The notes beneath the pieces were generated by a model. It made no database searches. It was given only the letters and a program-made list of their open reading frames with translations, and was not told the DNA's origin. The translations under genes and the position numbers were made by a program. Below are positions 16,179 through 24,801 of a DNA stretch of 39,266 bases, piece after piece. The stretch's first letter is position 1; every line of letters starts with the position of its first letter. Location: positions 1 to 39,266 of the forward strand of contig PAYV01000007.1 of assembly GCA_002715305.1 (NCBI GenBank), read 5' to 3'. The DNA comes from Rickettsiales bacterium. Lineage in GTDB: Bacteria; Pseudomonadota; Alphaproteobacteria; Methylaequorales; Methylaequoraceae.

Positions 16179-18047
16179 CTAAATCTCTCTTGTTATAAAG
16201 GTTTTAATAAAGTAATTTAAATATAGCATCGACCAAATATGTAATCTGTTATTTCTTTGGCCCTTTATGTGCTCGTCTACTTTTTTTTTGACAATTTTAA
16301 AGTCAAGATATTTAAAAATATCTTGATTTTTGTCTAGCAAGTTATCTTTAACAAAATCAATACTTTGGCCTTTGAACCATGATTTATCAGGTCCAGAAAA
16401 GCCTTGTTTCCTTTCATTAGAAATATCAAATGGAAGGATATCATGAATTGCTTCACGAAGTATTAATTTTCCATCATTATAATTATTATAAAAATAATCA
16501 ACTTTATTTTCATTTGTATTTTCATCGAAACTAAAATTTTTATTAATATTTTTTAGCTTCATCTTTAATGGAATTTGTGATGCTAGTTCACATAATTCAT
16601 TATCCAAAAAAGGAACTCTAGTTTCTAATGAATGAGCCATTGATAATTTATCTTCAACAATTAGTAAACCATGAAGAAATGTTTTTATCTCAAATTTTAA
16701 AGAGTAATTAATTAAATCAGTATGGGTAGGATTATTTTTTTTTATATTTATTATTGATTTAAACTTTTCAAAAAACATAAATTTTTCATATTTCTTCCCT
16801 AGTAATTTATTTAGTTCTTTATGGTCGAATAATCTATTCCAAAAACTGAAATATTGATTATAAAAATGATCGGTATTATTTAAAACCTTATTCTTATAGT
16901 ATCTCCAAGGGTAACCAGCAAATAATTCGTCTCCACCTATACCGGTTAATAAAACTTTTCCAAAATTACTAGCTAATTTCGATGCGTAATAATTTGGGTA
17001 ACTTTGTCCAACTCTTGGTTCTTCAAGATGCCAAACGATTTTTTTGAAGGCTCTTTCCATGTCTCCTGACTTCAGTACTAATTCATAATGTTCAGTTCCT
17101 AATTCAGCTGAAACTTTTTCTGCTTTCTTTCTCTCATCAAAAAAAAGCTCAACACCAGAAACAGAATCCATATTAAATCCAATTGTGAACGTTTTCATTT
17201 TTTTTATTTTATTACTTGCAAGTGCTGTAATTACACCTGAGTCAATTCCGCCACTTAAATAAGAAGATACAGGAACATCACTTATAATTTGATTATTTAC
17301 AGCATTATTGAGAGCATTCTTAAGTTTAATCTTTGTTTTATTAAAATCAGAAAGTTCAGAGTTTTCTTCAAAATTAAATTCAAAATAATCCCTTTTTTGA
17401 ATATCTCCATCAAGAGATAATTTCAAAAATGAGCCGGGTTTTAGAATCTTAACATTTTTAAATAAAGTATCGCAATCTATAAAATTCTGAAATGTTAAAT
17501 ATTCAGCAAGACTATCTGAACATATCTGCAGTTTATTTTCTGGATAAAATAAAAAAGACTTAATTTCTGAAGAAAATAAAAAGAAGTCTTTTTTTTTATA
17601 GTAATAAATTGGTTTTATACCGAATCTATCTCTGGCAAGAATAAGTTCTTTTTTTTCTTTATTAAAAATCGAAAAAGAAAACATTCCATTAAATTTTAAT
17701 AAACATTCAGGTCCCCACTCGATAAATGAATTGAGAACAACCTCAGTATCACTTTGTGAAAAAAATTTATAACCACGTTTTTTTAATATTTCTCGCAATA
17801 AAAGAAAATTATATATTTCCCCATTATAAGAAATGACCCATTCTCCATTTTTTGATTGCATTGGTTGAGAGCCTTTATTTGATAGATCAATGATTGAAAG
17901 CCTGGTATGACCTAAAGCAAGGTTTCTAAAAATATATTGTCCTTTTCCATCTGGACCTCTATGACCAAGAGACTCGATCATTTTTTGAAGAATATTAGCA
18001 TTCGCTTTATTTTTTTTTAAATCAATAAAACCAACAATGCCACACAT
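16179..18047 (-). CDS. asnB: asparagine synthase (glutamine-hydrolysing) family amidotransferase, copy 1
   Basis: A 622-residue two-domain protein. The N-terminal nucleophile glutaminase domain starts MCGIVGF, with catalytic Cys2 after Met removal, HRGPDG near 29-34 and ISYNGEIYN at 72-80. The synthetase domain has the PP-loop SGGIDS at 265-270 and the later LLTGIGGDELFAGYP and DKLSMAHSLETRVPFLD blocks. By family it forms an amide from a carboxylate using ATP and glutamine. In O-antigen loci such proteins (WbpS type) can convert a hexuronic acid to its uronamide, which fits the uronic-acid genes here. Free asparagine synthesis cannot be excluded. It is about as long as copy 2 (21,682-23,595) but clearly diverged. 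Confidence 0.88.
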   Translation of the reverse strand: MCGIVGFIDLKKNKANANILQKMIESLGHRGPDGKGQYIFRNLALGHTRLSIIDLSNKGSQPMQSKNGEWVISYNGEIYNFLLLREILKKRGYKFFSQSDTEVVLNSFIEWGPECLLKFNGMFSFSIFNKEKKELILARDRFGIKPIYYYKKKDFFLFSSEIKSFLFYPENKLQICSDSLAEYLTFQNFIDCDTLFKNVKILKPGSFLKLSLDGDIQKRDYFEFNFEENSELSDFNKTKIKLKNALNNAVNNQIISDVPVSSYLSGGIDSGVITALASNKIKKMKTFTIGFNMDSVSGVELFFDERKKAEKVSAELGTEHYELVLKSGDMERAFKKIVWHLEEPRVGQSYPNYYASKLASNFGKVLLTGIGGDELFAGYPWRYYKNKVLNNTDHFYNQYFSFWNRLFDHKELNKLLGKKYEKFMFFEKFKSIINIKKNNPTHTDLINYSLKFEIKTFLHGLLIVEDKLSMAHSLETRVPFLDNELCELASQIPLKMKLKNINKNFSFDENTNENKVDYFYNNYNDGKLILREAIHDILPFDISNERKQGFSGPDKSWFKGQSIDFVKDNLLDKNQDIFKYLDFKIVKKKVDEHIKGQRNNRLHIWSMLYLNYFIKTFITREI

Positions 18048-18050
18048 GAC

Positions 18051-19025
18051 TTATTTTTTTACCTTCTTTAGTTTTTTTTCTCTCCAAGTAATTAAGTCTT
18101 TTAACCCTTCTGCTAGACCTACTTTACTTATGAATTTTAAATCTACCTCAGCTTTTTTTACTGATCCAATTCTATTTTTAACGAGTGTGCTATTGAAATT
18201 TTTTTTGAATTTAATTTTTTTTTTTTTTCCCACTAAATCATAAAGTGTTTCAGCAAGATTAAGAAGAGAGGTTTTTTTTCCGGTTCCAACATTATAAAAA
18301 CCTTTTTTTACATCAGAAGACATAGCTAAGATATTTGATCGAGCGCAATCCTTGACTGAAATGAAGTCAAATGACTCACTGCCATCTCCAAAAATAGTTA
18401 CATGTTTATTTTTATCAATAGCATCTAACATTCGCATTATTACAGCAACGTAAGCTCCTGAATAATCTTGTCTTGGTCCGTAAACATTCATATATCTTAG
18501 ACCAACAAAATTTAAGTCATATCTATGATGAAACGCATTGAGCATAGATTCTCCACATATCTTTGTTGCACCATAAAAATTTTTAGAATTAAAAGGATGT
18601 TTTTCTGTCATTGGTTCCTCCTCTGCATCACCATATACTGATGCTGATGAAGAAAAGATAAGTTTTTTTATTTTTTTCTTTATACAACAATTTAATATAT
18701 TGAATGTTCCTTCAATATTAGTTTTGAAGGCTGATTCAGGATATTCATGACATTGAAGTAACCACAATGCTGCAAAATGAAAAACTCCATCAATACCACT
18801 CATTGATTTTTCTAAAATATCTTTTTGAAGAATACCCCCGCCATGATCAAAAACTTTTACTTTAGGATTTTTTAGTGCTTCAGACAAATTTTCAGTTCTA
18901 CCGCGAAAAAAATTATCAAATACAATAATTTCTTTTATATTTTCTCGTAAAAGTAAATCAACTGTGTGTGAACCAATCAATCCTGCTCCACCAATAACTA
19001 AAAATTTTTTATTTTTTAAAATCAT
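18051..19025 (-). CDS. NAD-dependent nucleotide-sugar epimerase (extended SDR)
   Basis: A 324-residue extended SDR. It has GGAGLIG at 12-18 for NAD, the Asp of FDNF (37-40), SSSASVYGD with the catalytic Ser near 127, and YGATK with Tyr151/Lys155. The C-terminal part has RYMNVYGPRQ and DFISVKDCA. The set resembles UDP-GlcNAc/GlcNAcA 4-epimerases rather than dehydratases, which would show a TDEVYG motif. Lying between the asparagine-synthase-like gene and wbpE (4 bp overlap with the latter), it probably epimerises a nucleotide sugar or uronic acid of this pathway. The exact position epimerised is unknown. Confidence 0.82.
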   Translation of the reverse strand: MILKNKKFLVIGGAGLIGSHTVDLLLRENIKEIIVFDNFFRGRTENLSEALKNPKVKVFDHGGGILQKDILEKSMSGIDGVFHFAALWLLQCHEYPESAFKTNIEGTFNILNCCIKKKIKKLIFSSSASVYGDAEEEPMTEKHPFNSKNFYGATKICGESMLNAFHHRYDLNFVGLRYMNVYGPRQDYSGAYVAVIMRMLDAIDKNKHVTIFGDGSESFDFISVKDCARSNILAMSSDVKKGFYNVGTGKKTSLLNLAETLYDLVGKKKKIKFKKNFNSTLVKNRIGSVKKAEVDLKFISKVGLAEGLKDLITWREKKLKKVKK

Positions 19026-20176
19026 TTTTTATAGAAATTATTTATTGTTTCAGCAATGTACTCAGCTTGACTATTACACATATAACCGTGAATTGGAATG
19101 CTTAATACTTCTTTGCAAGCTTCTTCACAATTTATAAGTGAATTGTTAAAATTCGTAAATTTTTTATATGCCTTTTGCTTATTAAGTGGTTTCGGATAGT
19201 AGATCATCGTTGGAATTTTTTTTTGTAATAAAAATTCTTTTAAATTATCTCTATTTTTTGTTCTTATTGTGAATTGTGACCATACTGAATAAGATTTATC
19301 TTGTTTATCTGGTAATTTGATATTTTTACATAAATTTTTTAAATAAAAATCTGATATTTCGTTTCTTCTTTTTATCTCTTTTTTAAATAATTTTAATTTC
19401 TCAAGTAAAACACTAGCTTGGATGGAATCAAGTCTACTGTTTAATCCTACAAAAATATTATCGTACTTATTTTCACCTTTGCCGTGGATTTTAAGAGAAG
19501 AAATCTTTGACGCTAATTTTTCTGACTCTGTAAATACACAACCTCCATCTCCATAACAACCAAGAGGTTTAGAAGGAAAAAAACTTGTTGTTGTAACATC
19601 AGAATATAATGTTATTGATTTTTTATTATATTTTGATCCAAATGCTTGAGCTCCGTCATTTATCCATAAAAGATTATTTTCTTTACAGACCTCCAACAAT
19701 TCTGAATAATTTGCAGGTTCACCAAATAAATCTGCTGTAATTATACCCTTAATTTTAATCTTTTCATTTCTAGCTTTAATTATAATTTTTTTTAGTTCAT
19801 TAATATTTATTGAGAAATTATCTTTATTAATATCTACAAAAATTGGTTTGACTCCTAACTGTGTTGGTGATTCAACAGTTGAAATAAAACCAAAAGCTGG
19901 TGTTATAATATAATCGTCAGATTTAAAGTCTAATGCCATTAGAGCTAATGTAATTGCATCGGTACCATTGGCACAAGTTATTGAAAACTTACTTTTACAA
20001 AAATTAGATAACTCGGTTTCAAGTTTTTTTACCTCGGGTCCCATTATAAACTTTCCACGTTCAAGTGTTTTTTGAATTGATTGATTAATTTTTTTTTTAT
20101 TTACATCTAACTGTATATCAATTCCACTAAATGAAATTTTTCTTGAGCTATATAATTGATCTTTATTTTTTTTCAT
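19022..20176 (-). CDS. wbpE: WbpE-like UDP-2-acetamido-3-keto-hexuronate aminotransferase
   Basis: A DegT-family PLP aminotransferase of 384 residues from the ATG at 20,176. The order RGKFIMGPEVKKLE, CANGTDAI (68-75), NDGAQAFGSKY (Asp174) and TSFFPSKPLGCYGDGG with PLP Lys203 is characteristic of WbpE/WlbC. It aminates C3 of the 3-keto uronic acid made by WbpB, and WbpD then acetylates that amine. A longer frame reaches 20,293, but its extra 39 residues lie entirely in the wbpD frame and have no counterpart in the family; the 20,176 start gives a 14 bp overlap. The B-D-E order supports the pathway role. Confidence 0.92.
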   Translation of the reverse strand: MKKNKDQLYSSRKISFSGIDIQLDVNKKKINQSIQKTLERGKFIMGPEVKKLETELSNFCKSKFSITCANGTDAITLALMALDFKSDDYIITPAFGFISTVESPTQLGVKPIFVDINKDNFSININELKKIIIKARNEKIKIKGIITADLFGEPANYSELLEVCKENNLLWINDGAQAFGSKYNKKSITLYSDVTTTSFFPSKPLGCYGDGGCVFTESEKLASKISSLKIHGKGENKYDNIFVGLNSRLDSIQASVLLEKLKLFKKEIKRRNEISDFYLKNLCKNIKLPDKQDKSYSVWSQFTIRTKNRDNLKEFLLQKKIPTMIYYPKPLNKQKAYKKFTNFNNSLINCEEACKEVLSIPIHGYMCNSQAEYIAETINNFYKK

Positions 20177-20732
20177 GAACCAAAAACCCATTTTTAATGA
20201 TATAAAAATTTTTTTCTCTTGGACATTTAAGATTTTTATCCAAAACCTCACCTGCATGACTAACCCATCCTTTTTGAATTGCTGGAACCCCAATCATAAG
20301 AGAATGTGGCCTGCAATCTTTAGTCAAAACCGCACCAGCTGCTATTAAAGAAAATGAACCAACTTTTGTTCCGCAAATTATAGTTGCATTAGCACCAATA
20401 GATGCACCTTCAAAAACATGAGTTTTTAAAAATTCATTTTTCCTTGAAACAAAACTTCTCGGAGTTTTTACATTAGTAAAAACTACACTAGGACCACAAA
20501 ATACATTATCTTCTATTATAATATTCTCATAAATCGAAACATTATTTTGAATTTTGACTCCATCACCAATTACTACATTTTCTCCCACAAAAACATTCTG
20601 ACCTAGAATACATTCTTTCCCAATCTTGGCACCTTTTGAAATATGAGAAAAATGCCAAATCTTTGTATTGTCTCCAATTTCAACCTTCTGGTCAACAAAA
20701 GAACTTTTATGAATAAAAAATTTATTTTTCAT
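20163..20732 (-). CDS. wbpD: WbpD-like UDP-3-amino-uronate N-acetyltransferase
   Basis: A 189-residue left-handed beta-helix acyltransferase built from hexapeptide repeats (IGDNTK, IGKECI, VGENVV, IGDGVK and so on). The segments KIWHFSHISKGAKIG, LGQNVFVG, IQNNVSIY, VFCGPSVVFTNV and PRSFVSRKNE follow WbpD/WlbB closely, and the LIAAGAVLTKD and MIGVPA elements close the helix. It transfers acetyl from acetyl-CoA to the 3-amino group made by WbpE, giving a 2,3-diacetamido uronic acid. The gene overlaps wbpB by 11 bp and wbpE by 14 bp. The substrate is assigned by family similarity and the neighbours. Confidence 0.92.
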   Translation of the reverse strand: MKNKFFIHKSSFVDQKVEIGDNTKIWHFSHISKGAKIGKECILGQNVFVGENVVIGDGVKIQNNVSIYENIIIEDNVFCGPSVVFTNVKTPRSFVSRKNEFLKTHVFEGASIGANATIICGTKVGSFSLIAAGAVLTKDCRPHSLMIGVPAIQKGWVSHAGEVLDKNLKCPREKNFYIIKNGFLVHEKK

Positions 20733-21669
20733 TAATAAATTTCTTAGCTAAGGGATGATATTCCTCAATAAGAGGACTGATTTTTTTATGTCTAAGTTCA
20801 TAAACTGTTCTGATGGAATCTTCTGTATCATTTATTTGATAACCTTCATTACATAAAATTTTTTCATATGATATTGTATGAAGATCTTCAAAACCTTTAT
20901 TTAAATCAATTTTCTTACCATTTATAATCAATTCTTTAAATGTATTTTGTTTATTTTTAACTTTTGTAGGTAAATGATCAAAATTTAATGATAAAAACCA
21001 TCTCACTCTAGCATTTTTAAAATTAATTATTCCTGCTGCAAAATCTCTTTTTCTTATATGAATTTTTGTTGACTCAACTTTTCCATAAATCCAGCATAAT
21101 AAATCAAAAAAATGAATTCCTATATTTAATAAAATACCTCCAGATTTAGATTCATCTCCTTTCCAACTGTTATAATACCAATTTCCTCTTCCTGTTATGT
21201 AGGTTAAATCTATATCAGAGATTTGTTTAGAATTTTCTTCATTATTTTTTAGCTTTATAACATTCGACAGATATCTCAATTGAAGAATTGTGAAAACATT
21301 TTTTTTATTTTCCTGAGACATTTTTAAAATTGAATCAAGGTTCCAAGGATTAATAACAATTGGTTTTTCACAAATTACATGACTCCCAGATCTTAAAGAG
21401 AAACGAATATGTGAATCATGAAGATAATTGGGTGAACAAATACTTATAAAATTTATTTTTTTATTTTGAATTCTAAGTTTATCCAAATATCTATCAAATC
21501 TCTCTAACTCAACAAAAAAATGAGTTTTTGGAAAAAATTTATCTAAAATTCCGATGCTATCAAACGGATCATATGCTGCTAACAATTTATTACCAGTATC
21601 ATGAATAGCCTTCATATGTCTTGGAGCAACGAAACCTGAGGCACCAATTATTGCAAATTTTTTAGACAT
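20722..21669 (-). CDS. wbpB: WbpB/WlbA-like UDP-N-acetylglucosaminuronate 3-dehydrogenase
   Basis: A 315-residue Gfo/Idh/MocA-type oxidoreductase. It has the NAD-binding GASGFVAPRH (9-18), AAYDPFDSIGI, SICSPNYLHDSHIRF (76-90) and the EKP triad with Lys102 (CEKPIVINPWN). The whole N-terminal half follows WbpB/WlbA, which oxidises C3 of UDP-GlcNAcA using bound NAD. It needs UDP-GlcNAcA from a WbpA-type dehydrogenase, which is not in this window. It is followed by wbpD (11 bp overlap) and preceded by the second asparagine-synthase-like gene at 12 bp. Confidence 0.92.
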   Translation of the reverse strand: MSKKFAIIGASGFVAPRHMKAIHDTGNKLLAAYDPFDSIGILDKFFPKTHFFVELERFDRYLDKLRIQNKKINFISICSPNYLHDSHIRFSLRSGSHVICEKPIVINPWNLDSILKMSQENKKNVFTILQLRYLSNVIKLKNNEENSKQISDIDLTYITGRGNWYYNSWKGDESKSGGILLNIGIHFFDLLCWIYGKVESTKIHIRKRDFAAGIINFKNARVRWFLSLNFDHLPTKVKNKQNTFKELIINGKKIDLNKGFEDLHTISYEKILCNEGYQINDTEDSIRTVYELRHKKISPLIEEYHPLAKKFINEK

Positions 21670-21681
21670 AATTCTTTTTCT

Positions 21682-23595
21682 TTAAATATTAACTGTTTTT
21701 TTTTTAAAATTATCTAACCATGCCTGAAATGTTAGTACATTCCAAAGCAAGTACTTATTATTTATAATATTAATTTTATTTTCTTTAATTTTAAAAATCT
21801 CATCGTAGTCATAAAAACCTTCTTCGATAATTTTTTTTCTATCTAAAGTATCATGCATCCAGCTATGCAATTTACCGGTAAGCCACTCTCCAAGCGGCAC
21901 ACCAAATCCCATTTTAGGTCTTAAAAATAGATCCTCAGGTAAATAATTATTTAGGATTCTTTTAAGAATAATTTTTTTTTCCTTAAATTTTTGGTCAAGT
22001 TTCCATGATGATTCAATTACATCTTTATTTAAATATGGTACTCTTACTTCTTGCGAACAAAACATACTTGCTCTGTCTACTTTTGTAAGAATATCATCAG
22101 GAAGATAATGTAACATATCTTCCAACTGCATAAATTCGAAAAAATTTTTACAATCTAAACCATCGTTTAAACCTAAATTTATAGATGAAGTGAAGTCCTT
22201 TATGAGTTTATCAGAATTATGTTTAGTACTAATTAAAGTTTCATATATAAAACTATCTTTCTCACTTAAAATTAAAAATACTTTTTTTAATTTATCCATT
22301 AGTTGAGGTATTCTTGAAATATTAAATCTTTCATAGAATTGTAAACCATATCTTTGAAAAAAATATAGAAACAATTTTGAGATGTTTGTTAACAAAAACT
22401 TTGGAACTAATCTTTTCATAGCTCTGATTTTATCAGCATAAAAATATCTATTATAACCACCAAATAATTCATCAGCACCATCACCAGAAAGTACTACTTT
22501 TACATATTTCTTTGACATTTTAGAAACTAAGTAAGTTGGAATTTGTGATGAATCACCAAATGGTTCAGAATATATTTCTGGTAACTTTGGAATAACATCC
22601 AAAAGGTCATTGTCAGATAAATACAATTCATGATGATCTGTTCCTAAATATTTTGCAATTTTTTTTGAATGTTGTGCTTCATTATATTTGTTTTCATTAA
22701 AACCTATTGAAAAAGTTTTAAGGTTCTTAGTATGGTTATTCATGATTGATACTAATAAAGATGAATCAATGCCACCAGATAAAAAGGCACCTGTTGGTAC
22801 ATCAGAAATCATAGAGCTTTTAATTGATTGAGTAATTTTTTTTTCAATTTCTGAATCTATTTGATGTGAACTTAGTCCAGAAAATTTTGAATAATTTTTT
22901 AGTGATTTTGAATCCCAATATTTGTAATTTATTTTTTTTCTAAAAATATCAACACTTAAAATCTCTCCTGGTTTTAGTTTATGAACATTTTCAAAAATTG
23001 AATTTGGAGCTCTAATGTAACCATATTTTAGTAACTGTGATAAAGATGTTTTATTTATCTTCGGATCAAAATTTGGAATTGTTTTTAAACATCGAAGATC
23101 TGAACAAAAGAAAAAAAAATCATTGTTAAGTGTCCAGTAAATCGGCTTTATTCCAACTCTGTCTCTTGCAAGATAGATACTTCTTTTTTTTTCATCCCAT
23201 AAAGCTAATGAAAACATCCCATCCATATTTTTTACTGAATTTTCTAAGCCAAATTTAGATATATATTCCAAAATCACTTCGGTATCAGAGTTTCCTTTAA
23301 ATGATACATCCTTTTCAAGTTCCCTCTTTAAACTTAAATAATTATAAACTTCACCGTTATATGAAATAACAAAATTTCCTGAATTTGATGTCATTGGTTG
23401 ATTTCCGTTTGAGGACAAATCAATTATAGAGAGTCGATTATGAGCTAAAGCAACTTGATTATTTTCATGAAGCCAGAAAGAGTTATTATCTGGTCCCCTA
23501 AAATTTTGAGATTTTAAAGCTTTCTGAAGAATATTTATTATATTCTTTTTCCCAAACTTATTATTAAAATCAATTAGTCCTATTATTCCACACAT
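21682..23595 (-). CDS. asnB: asparagine synthase (glutamine-hydrolysing) family amidotransferase, copy 2
   Basis: A 637-residue protein starting MCGIIGLIDF with the glutaminase Cys2. FRGPDN and VISYNGEVYN are in the first domain. The SGGIDSS PP-loop lies around residues 268-274, followed by VVLSGDGADELFGGYNR and DKVDRAS-type KVDRASMFCSQEVRVPYL in the synthetase domain. It is the first gene behind ops-like element 2, whose 13 bases end 24 bp before the ATG. It is clearly paralogous to 16,179-18,047, with different spacing of the blocks, so the two probably amidate different acids. Uronamide formation on the uronic acid of the repeat unit is the favoured inference. Confidence 0.88.
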   Translation of the reverse strand: MCGIIGLIDFNNKFGKKNIINILQKALKSQNFRGPDNNSFWLHENNQVALAHNRLSIIDLSSNGNQPMTSNSGNFVISYNGEVYNYLSLKRELEKDVSFKGNSDTEVILEYISKFGLENSVKNMDGMFSLALWDEKKRSIYLARDRVGIKPIYWTLNNDFFFFCSDLRCLKTIPNFDPKINKTSLSQLLKYGYIRAPNSIFENVHKLKPGEILSVDIFRKKINYKYWDSKSLKNYSKFSGLSSHQIDSEIEKKITQSIKSSMISDVPTGAFLSGGIDSSLLVSIMNNHTKNLKTFSIGFNENKYNEAQHSKKIAKYLGTDHHELYLSDNDLLDVIPKLPEIYSEPFGDSSQIPTYLVSKMSKKYVKVVLSGDGADELFGGYNRYFYADKIRAMKRLVPKFLLTNISKLFLYFFQRYGLQFYERFNISRIPQLMDKLKKVFLILSEKDSFIYETLISTKHNSDKLIKDFTSSINLGLNDGLDCKNFFEFMQLEDMLHYLPDDILTKVDRASMFCSQEVRVPYLNKDVIESSWKLDQKFKEKKIILKRILNNYLPEDLFLRPKMGFGVPLGEWLTGKLHSWMHDTLDRKKIIEEGFYDYDEIFKIKENKINIINNKYLLWNVLTFQAWLDNFKKKTVNI

Positions 23596-23619
23596 AATCT
23601 TCTTTGAGTTTTTTTAATC

Positions 23620-23632
23620 AATAGCTACCGCA
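23620..23632 (-). promoter_or_regulatory. ops-like element 2, between the RfaH-like gene and the long biosynthetic run
   Basis: The minus strand reads TGCGGTAGCTATT, identical over 13 bases to element 1 at 7,730-7,742 and sharing the GCGGTAGC core of ops. It lies 43 bp after the stop of the RfaH-like gene and 24 bp before the ATG of the first biosynthetic gene. I found no convincing promoter in the 80 bp gap, so polymerase reaching it would usually come from the regulator promoter at 24,802-24,829. Flanking bases of the two sites are not alike. Confidence 0.7.
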
Positions 23633-23675
23633 ATTCCAAGAGCAATCAAGGAATGGAAAATAAAAGTAGAATTAT

Positions 23676-24185
23676 TTAGTTTGGCAAAATGCAATCTTTT
23701 TCCAAGACTAAAGTTTTTTTATTCGAAATAAAATCTAGTAAAATTTTTATTCTATTATTTCCTACCATAGAAATTATTTCTCCAAACATTCTTTTGAAAG
23801 GTCCTTTTACTACTATGACACTTGAACTTGGTTTAAAAAAATAAATTTGTTTATTTATTAAACCATCATTGTTGGCGTGAAATCTTAAATTTTCTATAAA
23901 ACTCTTATCTATTTGTGAGGGAATAGAACCTATTGATAAAACTTTTTTTACTCCCTGTGTATACCTTATTTTTAACCATTGATAATTACTGAGATTGAAC
24001 TTTACAAAAATATATGACGGAAATAAAAATTCTTTTACAATCTTACCAATCTTACCATTCAATTTTTCTGTTTCAAAATAAGGACTGAAAGCATCAAAGT
24101 TCTGATTTCTTAGATTTTTTATTGCTCTATCTTCTTGGTTTGGTTTACACATTACAACAAACCAATTTTTTTCATTTTTTTCCAT
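23676..24185 (-). CDS. RfaH/NusG-paralogue transcription elongation (antitermination) factor
   Basis: Read from the ATG at 24,185, a 169-residue protein about the size of RfaH (162). Residues 5-105 form an NGN domain: NWFVVMCKPNQEDRAIKNL at the start, then EFLFPSYIFVKFNL (52-65) and GVKKVLSIGSIPSQI, all lining up with RfaH's LFPNYLFVEF and RGVSHFVRFG segments. Residues about 118-165 form the KOW domain (SSVIVVKGPFKRMFGEI). The longer frame to 24,299 adds 38 hydrophobic residues that lie in the upstream gene. The factor should bind polymerase beta' at ops-type pauses and stop premature termination or polarity in long operons. It is second in a two-gene regulatory operon, overlapping the first by 14 bp. 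Confidence 0.88.
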   Translation of the reverse strand: MEKNEKNWFVVMCKPNQEDRAIKNLRNQNFDAFSPYFETEKLNGKIGKIVKEFLFPSYIFVKFNLSNYQWLKIRYTQGVKKVLSIGSIPSQIDKSFIENLRFHANNDGLINKQIYFFKPSSSVIVVKGPFKRMFGEIISMVGNNRIKILLDFISNKKTLVLEKDCILPN

Positions 24186-24795
24186 ATTTTTTCTTTGGTT
24201 TGAAATTTGGTTTATTTCTACTAATAAAAAGCGAACTAACTGTAAATATTTTATTCTCATGATAATTTTCAGCAATTTTAAAATAAATTTCTTGAGCATT
24301 ATCAGTAGAACACAATAAAAATTTGAGGTTTTTTGAATTTTCTGGAATCTTTTTAATTATAGGTATATTAAAATAAAATTTTTTTTTTGTTTTTGGTTCA
24401 ATAACACCGATAATATTAGCATTAAATTCATTGGCCGAAAGAATTGCAATTTCACTTATTTCACTAATACCATAAATGATGAATTCACAGCTTAAATTTT
24501 CAGAAAAGAGTTGATTAAACTCCTTTCTCATAGATCTAAACAATGATAAAGAATCATTTAAATAGTTTAAAACAAGTTTAGATTTTTCAGAAAAACCCTC
24601 TGGAGTCAGATAATATACAAATCTTTTATAAGGAGCTTGTTGAACTTTTATTATACCTTTTTTTAAAAATTTTTTTATTAAAGCGTTGACGAAGCCAATA
24701 GATACAGAGATCTTGTTAGATATATTTTTTTGAGTAACCTCTTTTCCTTCTTCAAGAGAAGATAAAAAATCAAGTTCAGAATTCTTTTTTTTCAC
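24172..24795 (-). CDS. winged-helix DNA-binding protein with a C-terminal Rossmann-like domain
   Basis: A 207-residue protein. Residues about 5-75 form a MarR-like winged helix: VTQKNISNKISVSIGFVNALIKKFLKKGIIKV is helix-turn-helix and FVYYLTPEGFSEK is the wing. This resembles the short 'EPS-associated MarR-type' regulators found beside NusG paralogues in polysaccharide loci. Residues about 103-185 form a second alpha/beta unit beginning CEFIIYGISEISEIAILSANEFN and running to VIEP, then FLLCSTDN: a Rossmann-like strand-loop-helix, with YGISEIS in place of the usual GxGxxG. This could sense a nucleotide sugar or cofactor. GTG is the only reasonable start and lies 7 bases after a perfect TATAAT, so the transcript may be leaderless. 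The ligand is unknown. Confidence 0.72.
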   Translation of the reverse strand: MKKKNSELDFLSSLEEGKEVTQKNISNKISVSIGFVNALIKKFLKKGIIKVQQAPYKRFVYYLTPEGFSEKSKLVLNYLNDSLSLFRSMRKEFNQLFSENLSCEFIIYGISEISEIAILSANEFNANIIGVIEPKTKKKFYFNIPIIKKIPENSKNLKFLLCSTDNAQEIYFKIAENYHENKIFTVSSLFISRNKPNFKPKKKYGKK

Positions 24796-24801
24796 AATAT
24801 C

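Noticed and set aside
19022..20293. Longer start (20,293) for the WbpE-like protein
   Set aside because: The extra 39 residues lie wholly in the wbpD frame and do not match the family; the ATG at 20,176 gives the normal N-terminus.
23676..24299. Longer start (24,299) for the RfaH-like protein with a hydrophobic N-terminal segment
   Set aside because: The extra 38 residues overlap the upstream gene heavily and NGN domains start at the N-terminus; the ATG at 24,185 fits the family.
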